Part shown: positions 18,089 to 28,512 of the stretch, piece by piece | Numbering within the stretch: the first letter of the stretch is position 1 | Layout of the letters: every line of letters starts with the position of its first letter | From: Polaromonas eurypsychrophila | GTDB taxonomy: Bacteria > Pseudomonadota > Gammaproteobacteria > Burkholderiales > Burkholderiaceae_C | Reading direction: 5' to 3' | DNA: 64,000 bases | NCBI RefSeq assembly: GCF_014641715.1 | Contig: NZ_BMIG01000001.1 | Span: 372,001-436,000, forward strand | Program-made: the position numbers and the translations under genes | The notes under the pieces: model-generated | Seen by the model: the letters and a program-made list of their open reading frames with translations, nothing else | Told to the model about the DNA's origin: nothing | Database searches by the model: none

Positions 18089-18739
18089 TCAGGGTGCCAG
18101 CCGCTCGCGCAGCCATTCCGCATCGGCTTGCAGCGTGTAGCGCAGCCGGTCGTGCAGGCGGCTTCTGCGCCCTTGCCAGAACTGCCAGTTGTCCGGCTTG
18201 AGGCGGTAACCGCCCCAGTGTGGCGGACGCGGCGGTTGCAGCAAAAATTTGGCGCCGTATTTCGCAGCATTGGTCACCAGCACGCTGCGGCCGGAGATGA
18301 CCTCGCTTTGCGGGCTGGCCCAGGCGCCTATGCGTGAGTCGAGCGGGCGGCTGTGGAAATAGGCATCGCTTTCTTCCGCCGAGACTTTCTCCACCACCCC
18401 CTCGATACGCACCACACGCTCGAGCTCGACCCAGTGAAACTGCAGGGCGGCAAAGGAGTTGGCAGCCAGTTCGCGGCCCTTGCGGCTGTCGTAGTTGGTG
18501 TACCAGACGATGCCGCGTTCGTCGTAACCCTTCACCAGCACGATGCGGGTTGACGGGCGCCCGTTGCCGGCTACTGTGGCCAGTGTCATCGCATTGGGCT
18601 CGGGCACTTCGCCAGCGATCGCCTCCTTGAGCCACTGGTCGAACTGCAGCAGCGGGTCGGCCTGCGAAGCCTCTTCGTTGAGTTCTGCGCGCTCGTAACT
18701 TTTGCGCAGGTCGGCGATGTGGGCGGTGAGCTCTGACAT
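18089..18739 (-). CDS. pdxH: Pyridoxine/pyridoxamine 5'-phosphate oxidase
   Basis: A 216-residue FMN enzyme that makes pyridoxal 5'-phosphate. Family signatures are [41 protein letters not shown] and the C-terminal pair [11 protein letters not shown] and LHDRLRYT. The start at 18739 ([12 protein letters not shown]) fits the family; 13 more codons are open upstream. It is convergent with folK, leaving only 7 bp, and divergent from the next gene by 29 bp. Confidence 0.95.
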   Translation of the reverse strand: MSELTAHIADLRKSYERAELNEEASQADPLLQFDQWLKEAIAGEVPEPNAMTLATVAGNGRPSTRIVLVKGYDERGIVWYTNYDSRKGRELAANSFAALQFHWVELERVVRIEGVVEKVSAEESDAYFHSRPLDSRIGAWASPQSEVISGRSVLVTNAAKYGAKFLLQPPRPPHWGGYRLKPDNWQFWQGRRSRLHDRLRYTLQADAEWLRERLAP

Positions 18740-18768
18740 ACTTGAAGTATAGATAGTCCTCCAACTCC

Positions 18769-19338
18769 ATGTCTCCACCGTTTCCCCCTTCTTCCGCGCC
18801 TGTGGTCATCGTGCTGGCTGCCGGTCGCGGCGAGCGTTTTTCCGCTTCCGGTGGCAGCGTCCACAAGCTGGCGGCGCTGTTGGCGGGCCGACCCGTGCTT
18901 GAGCATGTACTTGCCGCCGTGCGGTCCAGTGGCCTGCCGCACCATCTGGTGCAAGCCGATGCATCGCGTCCCGGCATGGGTGACTCGATCGCAGCCGGCG
19001 TGCGGGCCACCGCTGACGCGCCGGGCTGGCTGATCCTGCCGGCCGACCTGCCGCTGGTTTGCGGTGAAAGTCTGCGTGCCGTTGCCGCTGCGCTCGCGCA
19101 GCATGCGGCGGCGGTCCCGATGTACCAGGGCACGCGCGGCCACCCGGTCGGGTTTTCCGTCGCCTGCCGCGGAGGTCTGTTGAATCTAAAGGGAAATCAG
19201 GGTGCAGCCCCTGTGCTGCGGGCGTATCAAGCTATGAATTCAATAGCATTTTTGGAGCTTGACGACATCGGCATCGTCACCGATATCGATACCGTGGAGG
19301 ATCTGGAGCGCGCCGAAGTATTGCTCGCCGCGCGTTAA
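18769..19338 (+). CDS. MobA/MocA-like nucleotidyltransferase
   Basis: A 189-residue nucleotidyltransferase. The nucleotide-binding signature [12 protein letters not shown] is at residues 13-24, with a conserved lysine (HKLAALLAG) shortly after, and [11 protein letters not shown] holds the metal-binding aspartate. This subfamily attaches CMP or GMP to molybdopterin; an orphan molybdenum hydroxylase at 54.7 kb could be a client, but that link is inference. Codons for about residues 142-160 coincide with a complete family A repeat (19194-19247). Confidence 0.82.
   Translation: MSPPFPPSSAPVVIVLAAGRGERFSASGGSVHKLAALLAGRPVLEHVLAAVRSSGLPHHLVQADASRPGMGDSIAAGVRATADAPGWLILPADLPLVCGESLRAVAAALAQHAAAVPMYQGTRGHPVGFSVACRGGLLNLKGNQGAAPVLRAYQAMNSIAFLELDDIGIVTDIDTVEDLERAEVLLAAR
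19194..19247 (+). repeat. Family A repeat, copy 4, inside the nucleotidyltransferase gene
   Basis: Tail AAATCAGGGTGCAGCCCCTG at 19194 onward and arm GCTATGAATTCAATAGC at 19231-19247. It is read in frame as part of [15 protein letters not shown]. Confidence 0.65.
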
Positions 19339-19344
19339 CCGGCC

Positions 19345-19860
19345 TCAGCTTCTTGAGATGACCGCACAAGCCAGGCGCGGGCCGGCATTGCCGGTCGGTT
19401 GGGTTTTGTAGTCGTCCGGGTCGCGGTGAACAATCAGGCCCTTGCCCACAATGTCGTTGGCACCACTGCCCACGGTGATGGTGGACGACTCAAAGCTGAA
19501 GCGGGCCACGCCGCTGGAGTCGGCCTTCAGGCTGGGCAAATCGCCGGCGTGGTGTATGCCCAGGCCATGGTTGCCATGCGGCGCGCCGCCCGGGTTGAAG
19601 TGGCCGCCGGTGCTCATCCCGTCGCCGCTGGAGCAGTCGCCTTTTTCATGCACATGAAAGCCGTGCTCTGCATTGGGTTTGAGGCCGCGGACTTCGCCGC
19701 TGACCAGCACCTTGCCGCCGGCTTGCACAAAACTGGCGCTGCCGCTGGTGCTGTTGCCGATGGTGGACTGAAGCTGGGCACCTGCGCGCGGCCCACTGGG
19801 TGCGCTGGCACAGGCGCTCAGCAGGGTGGCGATAGCGATCAGGATCAGGTGGTTTTTCAT
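19345..19860 (-). CDS. sodC: Superoxide dismutase [Cu-Zn], lipoprotein
   Basis: A 171-residue periplasmic enzyme that destroys superoxide. The lipobox LSAC (Cys17) after a hydrophobic N-terminus predicts an outer-membrane or periplasmic lipoprotein. Copper/zinc ligands lie in GFHVHEKGD, GGHFNPGG, HHAGDLP and LIVHRDPDD, and GPRLACAVI is the family C-terminus with the disulphide cysteine. The start at 19860 has a strong GGAGAC site. It lies 41 bp downstream of the ChaC-like gene on the same strand. Confidence 0.93.
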   Translation of the reverse strand: MKNHLILIAIATLLSACASAPSGPRAGAQLQSTIGNSTSGSASFVQAGGKVLVSGEVRGLKPNAEHGFHVHEKGDCSSGDGMSTGGHFNPGGAPHGNHGLGIHHAGDLPSLKADSSGVARFSFESSTITVGSGANDIVGKGLIVHRDPDDYKTQPTGNAGPRLACAVISRS

Positions 19861-19901
19861 GCTTGTCTCCGGACGGGTTGATGGGGAGTTACTCGCCAAC
19901 T

Positions 19902-20540
19902 TTAGGCTTCTGGCTGATCGCTGGCAATCACTGTTTGCGTTTTTGACAACTTGAGCAGGCGCGCCAGGGTGGCGTCGGAGATACCGTGATGGCGCAGGCT
20001 TTCCAGCGTCTGATGCGCGTAGTCATGGGTTGTTCCGTAACGGCCGTAGGCGTCCGAAAATATTTGCCGGTAACGCGCCTCGCTGAGCTCGCCGGTGAAG
20101 TTGGGGCTGCGCCGCGACAGCGTGAAGGCCAGTGCCTGCACCGGTCCCTTGTCGGTCGTGCAGTGCAGTGAACGCGGGTCATACACGCCGGTCACCATCT
20201 CGCGCAGCCAGAGTTTGGCGATGACCTCTGGCACTTGGTGGCGCGGCACGCGGTAAACCACGCCGTGACAACTGCCGCCAGAGAGCAGCGCAAACACCAG
20301 TCCGGGGCACTCGGGCGTGCCACGGTTGATGCGGCTCCACATTTTGAGCGCGCGGTGCCAGCCGTGTACCCTGGCGCGCCGCTGCTCGGCAAAGTCGAAC
20401 TCGGGCCGCCAGATCAGCGAGGCGTAGCCAAAAATCCAGAGGTCCTCCTTGCCGCCCCACTGGTGCAGAAAACGCTCCAGCATGGGGGCTGGATCGCGAA
20501 GGGTTTGCAGGCTGTCAGGCAGGTGTTTTTGCACGCCCAC
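19902..20540 (-). CDS. ChaC-like gamma-glutamylcyclotransferase
   Basis: A 212-residue protein of the ChaC family, which cleaves glutathione to 5-oxoproline and Cys-Gly. Evidence is LWIFGYASLIWRPEF (the family's GYGSLIW with Ala for Gly), RRARVHGWHRAL and GVVYRVPRHQ. The start is GTG at 20540, with a second GTG two codons on. gshA at 44.5 kb makes the substrate precursor. The promoter is shared with the divergent OmpA-domain gene. Confidence 0.85.
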   Translation of the reverse strand: MGVQKHLPDSLQTLRDPAPMLERFLHQWGGKEDLWIFGYASLIWRPEFDFAEQRRARVHGWHRALKMWSRINRGTPECPGLVFALLSGGSCHGVVYRVPRHQVPEVIAKLWLREMVTGVYDPRSLHCTTDKGPVQALAFTLSRRSPNFTGELSEARYRQIFSDAYGRYGTTHDYAHQTLESLRHHGISDATLARLLKLSKTQTVIASDQPEA

Positions 20541-20621
20541 ACTTTACAATGTTCTTCCGGTGAGCATCGCGCAAGCCTCGCCGCACGTTGGTGCACAACC
20601 GCTTCCTCGGAGATTTTCTGC

Positions 20622-21152
20622 ATGTTTTCACAATCGGACGATGAGCAGCAGGGCTGGGTGCTGGGCCTGGTTTTCGGCCTCGTCTCGCTGTTGCTGGCCC
20701 TGGTGCTTGGCCTGGCCATCAGCCGCGTGACGGCTGTGCGCGCGGGCCTGCCGCCGGCGGCTTTTATCGCCGCTCCTGCCGCCGTTCCTGTATCGGCGGC
20801 ACTGTCGGCGCAGGCCGTGTCTGACACCGCCAGCATCACTGTGGAGTATGGCGTCGTGAAGTTTTACTTTGCTTCCGGTCAGGCTGAACTCGCTGCCGGC
20901 GCGGCTGAGGCCCTGGTCGATGTGGTCAAGGGTGCACGCGGCGGAAAAAAAGTCGTCATCTCGGGCTTTCACGACGCCAAAGGCAACGCTGCGCGCAACG
21001 CCGAACTGGCCAGGCAGCGTGCGCTGGCGGTGCGTGAGGCCTTGGTCGCCGCCGGTGTGTCCGAACGGCAAATTCGCCTGGAGAAACCCGCGCAAACGGC
21101 TGGCACGGGCAGCGATGCCGAGGCGCGCCGGGTGGAAATTGCCTTGCAGTGA
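20622..21152 (+). CDS. OmpA-family domain protein, membrane-anchored
   Basis: A 176-residue protein with one transmembrane segment at about residues 13-35, a low-complexity alanine/valine linker, and a C-terminal OmpA peptidoglycan-binding domain (VVKFYFASGQAELA, then VVISGFHDAKGNAARNAELARQRALAVREAL). It is likely anchored in the inner membrane with the domain in the periplasm. I choose ATG 20622 because the upstream open frame covers antisense DNA of the ChaC-like gene. No partner genes identify its process. Confidence 0.8.
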   Translation: MFSQSDDEQQGWVLGLVFGLVSLLLALVLGLAISRVTAVRAGLPPAAFIAAPAAVPVSAALSAQAVSDTASITVEYGVVKFYFASGQAELAAGAAEALVDVVKGARGGKKVVISGFHDAKGNAARNAELARQRALAVREALVAAGVSERQIRLEKPAQTAGTGSDAEARRVEIALQ

Positions 21153-21238
21153 GCTCGCACCGGCGGCGCCTTGGCCCGCCGGTAACCGGTCTGTACCCGT
21201 GGCATTGCAGGGATTTGGTAACGCAGTAGGATGTATGA

Positions 21239-21253
21239 AGTAATAAAGTTACA
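21239..21253. promoter_or_regulatory. HexR-like operator upstream of edd
   Basis: AGTAATAAAGTTACA matches the HexR consensus TGTAATTAAATTACA at 12 of 15 positions and keeps the GTAA...TTAC dyad. It ends 25 bases before the edd start, where binding would block transcription. HexR regulation of edd-eda is established in gammaproteobacteria and in Pseudomonas. Confidence 0.55.
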
Positions 21254-21278
21254 ACGCATACCAAAGAAAACCACCCCC

Positions 21279-23089
<1,811 letters not shown>

Positions 23090-23099
<10 letters not shown>

Positions 23100-23746
23100 C
23101 AATGGATGGCGTCGCCGGGCCGCTGACGGCCTTGCAGGTGATGCAGGATGCTGCAGTGATCCCGGTGATTGTGCTGACAGATGTGGCGCACGCTGTGCCG
23201 CTGGCACGCGCGCTGGTAGCCGGCGGTATCCGCATGCTCGAAGTGACCTTGCGCACGCCTCAGGCGCTGGCCTGCATCGAGGCGATTGCGCGTGACGTGC
23301 CCGAGGCGGTGGTCGGCGCCGGCACCGCGCGCAGCGCGGCCGATGTGCAGGCCTGCGCGATGGCTGGCGCGCGTTTCATCGTGAGCCCGGGATACACCCA
23401 CGCGGTCGGTACGGCCTGCCGCGATGCACATCTGCCGCTACTGCCCGGTGTGGCCACCGGCAGCGAAATCATGGCGGCGCAGGAAGACGGCTACACCGAG
23501 CTCAAGTTTTTCCCGGCCTTGCAGGCCGGCGGGCTGGCCATGCTCAAGGCCTGGGGCGGACCTTTCGGGGATGTGAAGTTTTGCCCCACCGGCGGCATCA
23601 CCGCCGCCAACGCGGCGGAGTTTCTGGCGCTGGCCAACGTCGCCTGCGTTGGCGGCTCCTGGCTGGTGCCAGGCGATGCGCTGGCACGCGGCGACTGGGC
23701 CCGGGTCAGTGAGTTGGCGCGGCAGGCGGCTGGTTTGCCCAGATAA
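23090..23746 (+). CDS. eda: KDPG aldolase (2-dehydro-3-deoxy-phosphogluconate aldolase)
   Basis: A 218-residue class I aldolase that splits KDPG to pyruvate and glyceraldehyde 3-phosphate. [14 protein letters not shown] holds the catalytic Glu region, and the Schiff-base lysine is in [33 protein letters not shown] is the phosphate-binding part. It starts at GTG 23090 inside the edd end, behind AGAAGGAG, so it is translationally coupled to edd. Confidence 0.96.
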
Positions 23747-23762
23747 TTTTTACAGACAAAAC

Positions 23763-23812
23763 TGACCATCAGACCCTTGTTGACGGGCATCAGAAGCTAT
23801 TGAATTCATAAC
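23763..23812 (+). repeat. Family A repeat, copy 6
   Basis: Tail with CAGACCCTTGTTGACGGGCA and arm GCTATTGAATTCATAAC at 23796-23812. It lies just after the eda stop codon. The rest of the 190-bp gap holds a partial GTCATCCGGACTTGAT hairpin-type repeat and no gene. Confidence 0.65.
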
Positions 23813-23936
23813 AAGTGCGCTGCGCTGCTTGTCATCCGGACTTGATGCGAAATCCTTGTTTGCGAACCGTGCCGCGTGATGTACCCACAAGCCGGGTTGG
23901 CGGCAAGCGCCAGATGCCGCGTGATGCCTGAGCTAC

Positions 23937-25229
23937 CTAACGCGTGCCCGACGCCCGCATCCGGTTCACCTCCAGGGGTGTCACAACGCCCGCCCGGTTC
24001 CCCCACGACTGGCGGATGTGGGTCAGCACCGCCGCGATGTCGCCGTCGCTGAGTTCCAGCACGAAAGGTGGCATGCCGAATGGCCGCGGGTTGCCTGCGG
24101 TGGCCGGCGCATAGCCCCCATTGAGGACGATCTGCATCAGATTGGCGGACTGCGCCATGGTCACCGCGCGGTTGCCGGCCAGCGCCGGATAGGCCTGAGG
24201 CACACCGCGGCCCTGCTCGCCGTGACATTGCGCGCAATGCTGCTCATAGAGTTTGGCGCCACGCGCCAGCACGCTTGCCTGCGCTGCGGGTGCTGCCTGC
24301 ACCGCCGCCATCGCCGTGATCGCCGGTGGGGTCAGTTCCTTCAAAAACTGCGCCATGGCGCCGAGGTCGGCGTCGCTCAAATACTGGGTGCTGCGCAGCA
24401 CCACCTCGGCCATCGGACCGGTGGCCGAGGCGCGCGGCGAGACGCCGGTTTTCAGCAGGGCCACGATGTGCTGGCGGTCCCAGTCGCCGACGCCGGCTTC
24501 ATGCGGCGAGCTCAGCGATGGCGCGTACCAGTTTTGCATCGGTATCAACCCACCGGCCAGGTCCAGCGCCTCGCTGCTGGCGCCCAGCGCGTTGCGCGCG
24601 GTGTGGCAGGCGGCGCAGTGCCCCAGGCCCCGGACCAGGTAAGCGCCGCGGTTCCATTCGGCGCTGCGCTGCTTGTCGGTCTCGTAGACGCCGGGTTTGA
24701 AATACAGCGCGCGCCAGATCGCCAGCGCGGCTTGCGAATCGTAGGGGAAACGCAGCACATTCGGCGTCCTGGCGCGCTCCACCGCCGGCAGGCTGCCGAA
24801 GTAGGCAAACAGCGCGTCTGAATCCTCGCGCGTCACCTGGGTGTAGTTGGGGTAGGGGAAGGCCGGGTAAAGCAGGCGGCCGTTTTTGGAGCGGCCGTTG
24901 TGCATGGCGCGCCAGAAGTGCGCGGGCGACCAGCTACCCAGGCCGGTTTTTTCGTCGGGCGTGAGGTTGCTGCTGTAGACCGTGCCGAACGGTGTGTCTA
25001 TGGGCCGTCCGCCCGCGTAGCTGGGTTCGCCGCGCGCGCTGTGGCAACTGATGCAGTTTCCGGCACGCGCCAGGTAAGCGCCGCGCGCGATCAGGCTGTC
25101 GCCGGGGGTGATCGCGGCGACCGGCACCCGCACATCGACCTCGTCGCGCAGATTGAGCCAGGTCACCGCCGCCGCGGTAGCGGCCATCAGCAGGCTGAGG
25201 GCGGACAGCCACAACAGCAATTTTTTCAT
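23937..25229 (-). CDS. Triheme membrane-anchored cytochrome c
   Basis: A 430-residue protein with an N-terminal hydrophobic anchor (residues 4-26) and three heme-binding motifs: CISCH, CAACH and CAQCH. The arrangement is that of the cytochrome subunit of membrane-bound alcohol, gluconate or aldehyde dehydrogenases, which pass electrons from a periplasmic dehydrogenase to the respiratory chain. No dehydrogenase gene is adjacent. The start overlaps the stop of the upstream diheme cytochrome as ATGA, so the two act together. Confidence 0.88.
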   Translation of the reverse strand: MKKLLLWLSALSLLMAATAAAVTWLNLRDEVDVRVPVAAITPGDSLIARGAYLARAGNCISCHSARGEPSYAGGRPIDTPFGTVYSSNLTPDEKTGLGSWSPAHFWRAMHNGRSKNGRLLYPAFPYPNYTQVTREDSDALFAYFGSLPAVERARTPNVLRFPYDSQAALAIWRALYFKPGVYETDKQRSAEWNRGAYLVRGLGHCAACHTARNALGASSEALDLAGGLIPMQNWYAPSLSSPHEAGVGDWDRQHIVALLKTGVSPRASATGPMAEVVLRSTQYLSDADLGAMAQFLKELTPPAITAMAAVQAAPAAQASVLARGAKLYEQHCAQCHGEQGRGVPQAYPALAGNRAVTMAQSANLMQIVLNGGYAPATAGNPRPFGMPPFVLELSDGDIAAVLTHIRQSWGNRAGVVTPLEVNRMRASGTR

Positions 25230-25984
25230 GGCCTGGCCTTCAGCGCGTTGGCTGGTGCGCCGGCGCAGGTCAAGGTGACCGCGCCGGGCGCCGCGGCGGG
25301 CAGGGTGGTGGCCGGCTTGCTGTTGGCAGGCAGTGGCTGCGCGGCCAGCCAGCTCGCTACAGCGTTGAGTTCGTCCAGGTTCAGGCGCTCCACCACCTGC
25401 TTCATGCAGTCGGGCGAGTGGGCGCGGCGTTGGCCGGTTTTCCAGGCACCGAGCTGGGCATTGAGGTAGTCGCGCGGCAGCCCCAGCAGGCCGGGTATCG
25501 CGGGCACGACACCGGTCATGGCCTGGCCGTGGCAGGCCACGCAGGCCGGCACGCGCCGCGCTGCATCACCCTGCAGCACCAGTTGCCGGCCCTGACGCAG
25601 CAGGTCGGCAGAAGCGGTGGCCGGCACCGGCGCCGGGTAGGCCACCTGGAGGCTCGAGAAATACTGGGCAATTTCCATCAGGTAGCTATCGCTCAGCGGC
25701 TCCACCAGTTGCGTCATCAGCCCGTAATGGCGCCGCCCGTCGCGAAAGTTAAGCAACTGGTTGTAGAGGTAACCTGCCGGCTTGCCGGCCAGGCGTGGGT
25801 AATAACCGTCGGGCCCGGCCCGGCCCTGCGGGCCATGGCAGGCGGTGCAGGCCACGGTGCGCTGGGCGATGTTGTCTTCAAATGGGGCGGCGGCCTGGCC
25901 AGCAGCGGCGCTGCCGGCTAGCAGCGCCCAGCCCGTTAGCCATCGTGCGACCGGTGCGCGCCATCCGGAAGGAAGATTCATCAT
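25226..25984 (-). CDS. Diheme cytochrome c (c4-like)
   Basis: A 252-residue periplasmic cytochrome with a signal peptide (residues 1-33, ending around AAAGQAAA) and two heme sites, CTACH and CVACH, each heading a domain with a later methionine (GLMTQ, CMKQ regions) as possible sixth ligand. This is the layout of cytochrome c4. Two adjacent ATG codons (25984, 25981) are possible starts. It is first in a two-gene operon with the triheme cytochrome. Confidence 0.87.
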   Translation of the reverse strand: MMNLPSGWRAPVARWLTGWALLAGSAAAGQAAAPFEDNIAQRTVACTACHGPQGRAGPDGYYPRLAGKPAGYLYNQLLNFRDGRRHYGLMTQLVEPLSDSYLMEIAQYFSSLQVAYPAPVPATASADLLRQGRQLVLQGDAARRVPACVACHGQAMTGVVPAIPGLLGLPRDYLNAQLGAWKTGQRRAHSPDCMKQVVERLNLDELNAVASWLAAQPLPANSKPATTLPAAAPGAVTLTCAGAPANALKARP

Positions 25985-26056
25985 GGGGAGATCATGCCTT
26001 GAGAAGCGGGCTGACGCCGCAACCGGGCGCATGGCCCCGCCGTTTGTCAGCGTTTG

Positions 26057-26440
26057 TCAGCGTTTCGGGCTGGAACGCAGGCAGGCCAGAAAATGGTCCC
26101 AACTGGTTTGCAGCTCCTTCAAACGTGCGCCCTTGTCGAGCACGGCGCCGCCGGCTGCCTCGGTGCGCCTGACCACCTTGGCCAAGGCGCTGGCGGGGAG
26201 CGGGCCGATCTGGCAGCGCAGGTCTGCGGCCTTGCGGCGCAGCTCGGCAATGGCGTCCTTGGTCAGGGACTTGTTGTCCGACAAGGCGATGGCACCCACC
26301 AACTCGGCCATCTCAAGCAGCAGCGTGTCCAGGTACCAGACAGCGGCCGTACCCAGCGCCAGTGCCCAGACGCGTTTGGGCTGGCCCGGCGGGGGCGCAG
26401 GCCCGGCGGTCTCGGGCAAGGGTGCTAGGAGGGTCGTCAT
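26057..26440 (-). CDS. Hypothetical protein with one hydrophobic segment
   Basis: A 127-residue protein from ATG 26440 (MTTLLAPLPETAG). A proline-rich N-terminus is followed by a hydrophobic stretch, VWALALGTAAVWYLDTLLLEM, and a basic, helical C-terminal half with AIAELRRKAADLRCQIG. I do not recognise a family. The frame shows GC-rich third positions typical of real genes here. A longer open frame to 26545 is possible but has no ribosome-binding site advantage. Confidence 0.55.
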   Translation of the reverse strand: MTTLLAPLPETAGPAPPPGQPKRVWALALGTAAVWYLDTLLLEMAELVGAIALSDNKSLTKDAIAELRRKAADLRCQIGPLPASALAKVVRRTEAAGGAVLDKGARLKELQTSWDHFLACLRSSPKR

Positions 26441-26557
26441 GGCGATTTTTCTGCAGACCTTAACTTGAGGTGGAAACTGAATTTTGCCTGACCAGGAGCC
26501 CGACGGGCGCCCACGGACTGTGAACAGGTCATGCGCGAGGTGCATTCATGGATGGAT

Positions 26558-26612
26558 TAAAAGCGCCACCATCCCATGGCTGGCGAGCGTGACAAGCTAT
26601 CAAAACAGGAGC
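26558..26612 (+). repeat. Family A repeat, copy 7
   Basis: Tail AAAGCGCCACCATCCCATGG and arm GCTATCAAAACAGGAGC at 26596-26612. It lies at the 3' end of the alpha/beta hydrolase gene. Confidence 0.7.
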
Positions 26613-26615
26613 GAT

Positions 26616-27359
26616 TCAGACTGTGGCCAGCCAGTCGGTGATGGTCTGGCAGACCCAGTCAGCGTCGTCATGTGGCAGATCGTGACCGGCCCAGGGGTGT
26701 TGCTGATGGCTGGCCTGCCATGCCTGTGCCAGGCGCAGTGAACAACGCGGATGCACCAGCCGGTCGACGCTGGATGACAGCAGCAGCGTGGGGCAGTGCG
26801 GCTTGCCTGCAGCCGCTGAAAATTGCACTGCTGCCCACAGTTGGCGCCAGGCATTGCTGGCCTGTACCGGCGCGCTCTTGCGGATATGAACCCAGGCTGC
26901 CAGATCTTTTTCCATGGCTGCGCTGCGCTCGCAGGTCAGCGCGTGAATCACGCGCTCGCTGTCCCTGACATCGTCCCAGCGCGCGGCCAGCCGCAGTAGC
27001 GTCGGCCAGTTGCCGGGGCGCAGCCGTTCGGTGGCGCGGCTGAAGGGGCGCATGCTGGTGTTGATCAGCACCAGCGCGGCCACCTCGCCAGGGAACTGCT
27101 GCGCCCAGTCGGTGGCGACCATGCCGCCCAGCGACATCGCCAGCAGCCGGTAGGGTGGCGCGCAGCCTTGGCGCTGCAATTGCGCTCGCGCAAAAACCGT
27201 CATGGCAGGTACCGTTGCCGGTGAGCGCAGCTTGCAGAACGTGCCGTTTCCTGGCAAGTCCAGCGCGACCACGGTGTCGCCGGTGGCCGCCAGTTGCTGC
27301 GGCAGGCCGCCCCAGTGGCGTGCCTCCCGTGCCAGGCCGCGCAACAGCACCCAGCTCAT
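26616..27359 (-). CDS. Alpha/beta hydrolase
   Basis: A 247-residue hydrolase of the BioH/esterase type. The nucleophile motif is LAMSLGGM, with oxyanion residues in LRGLAREARHWGG and the late LLSSSVDRLVHP and GHDLPHDD segments supplying the acid and histidine. The start overlaps the stop of the M14 peptidase gene (ATGA at 27356-27359), which fixes it at 27359 and links the two genes. Substrate is unknown. Confidence 0.82.
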   Translation of the reverse strand: MSWVLLRGLAREARHWGGLPQQLAATGDTVVALDLPGNGTFCKLRSPATVPAMTVFARAQLQRQGCAPPYRLLAMSLGGMVATDWAQQFPGEVAALVLINTSMRPFSRATERLRPGNWPTLLRLAARWDDVRDSERVIHALTCERSAAMEKDLAAWVHIRKSAPVQASNAWRQLWAAVQFSAAAGKPHCPTLLLSSSVDRLVHPRCSLRLAQAWQASHQQHPWAGHDLPHDDADWVCQTITDWLATV

Positions 27360-28426
27360 GGCGCGCGCCGGGGCCGCCAGTGGGCGCTGGCCTGTTGTTG
27401 CAACTCGGTCCGGCGCGCTGCCAGCGGCAGCCAGCCGGGCGCGGCATAGGCGGCCCGCGTGAGGAAGTCCAGCAGGTCCACATGGCGGCGCAGCACGCGT
27501 TTGATGCGGTGCGCCTTGATCGGGTTGAAGATGCCGTGCCGCGAGAACAACTGGCGCGGATTCTTGCGTATCCACAACCAGGAGCCAAGCTCCAGCGTCA
27601 TCGGCAAAAATACGTGGCCTGCGGGCGCGTGTTCATAAGCGTGGTCCCACAGGTCGCCGTGCAGCAGGTACTGGTTGCTCTGCGGCTCAAAGCTGTAATC
27701 GTGGTGCGGCATCGCTTGCTCCAGCATGGTCTTGAGCGCAAACATCTCGGGCAGATGCGCCATCAGCCGGCGTGTTTTCGCATAAGGAAACCAGATGCTG
27801 TCGTCAAAGCCGTAACCCGAATGGCAGTCGAGCGCCAGGCTGAAGGGACGGCAGGCCAGTTGCTCACGCACCACCTGCAGCAGCGCCGTACTTTCGGTTT
27901 CCATGGGCGCACCGGGCCGGCCGCAGTACCAGGGCAGCAGCGGGCTCATGGTTTGACCGCCAGCCAGAAAAGGCACGCGGCTTTCGGCGCGCTGCGCTGC
28001 ATTGCGCATCAGGTCCACGCCGCGCGGGTTGGCGCGTTTGTGCGCCCACATGCCGCCTGGGTTGACGATGGGCATGAACACCAGCCGGACGTTTTGCAAC
28101 TGTTGCCGCAGCAGCGTGTCCCATTCGAGCCGCCACAGCAGCGCACGCATGTAATGCAGGATCAGCTGCGTGCCGATGCGCTCCAGACCGTGAATGCCGC
28201 CGAAAAAACCAATCGCCGGGGCGCGTGGGTCGCGTGAGCCGATGGCGGCGGTGAACAGCTCAAACGAGGGACCGGCGGTGTGGACCTCGGCGACGGTCTG
28301 CACCTCAAAGTGCGCGCCGCCGGACCGCAGCAGGGCCTTGAAGTCTTCATGTTCGGCAAAAGTCGCTGCGGCATCGGGTGTGCGGGCGAAGCGGTAGGCG
28401 TCGGCGGGCGGGTGCAAAAAATCCAT
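27356..28426 (-). CDS. M14-family zinc carboxypeptidase-like protein
   Basis: A 356-residue protein of the M14 metallopeptidase family. Zinc ligands are visible as His and Glu in GGIHGLERIG and a second histidine in LALDCHSGYG; FMPIVNPGGMWAHKRANPRGVDLMRN is the substrate-binding region shared with succinylglutamate desuccinylase/M14 proteins. No signal peptide is seen, so it is likely cytoplasmic. It is the first gene of a pair with the alpha/beta hydrolase. A 7-bp tandem repeat lies 86-135 bases upstream of its start. Confidence 0.85.
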   Translation of the reverse strand: MDFLHPPADAYRFARTPDAAATFAEHEDFKALLRSGGAHFEVQTVAEVHTAGPSFELFTAAIGSRDPRAPAIGFFGGIHGLERIGTQLILHYMRALLWRLEWDTLLRQQLQNVRLVFMPIVNPGGMWAHKRANPRGVDLMRNAAQRAESRVPFLAGGQTMSPLLPWYCGRPGAPMETESTALLQVVREQLACRPFSLALDCHSGYGFDDSIWFPYAKTRRLMAHLPEMFALKTMLEQAMPHHDYSFEPQSNQYLLHGDLWDHAYEHAPAGHVFLPMTLELGSWLWIRKNPRQLFSRHGIFNPIKAHRIKRVLRRHVDLLDFLTRAAYAAPGWLPLAARRTELQQQASAHWRPRRAP

Positions 28427-28512
28427 ATTCCCATCCTTGCAGACTTGTGTGACAAATCACTGCATGCATGCCTCCCTGCCAGCCAAATTGCCATGAAAAA
28501 AGGAGCTGATTC

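Noticed and set aside
20235-20621. 129-residue N-terminal extension of the OmpA-domain protein
   Set aside because: It lies opposite the ChaC-like coding sequence, and the membrane anchor expected at the N-terminus starts at the ATG at 20622.
27155-28237. 360-residue plus-strand open frame across the hydrolase and M14 peptidase genes
   Set aside because: It spans parts of two real minus-strand genes and resembles no protein.
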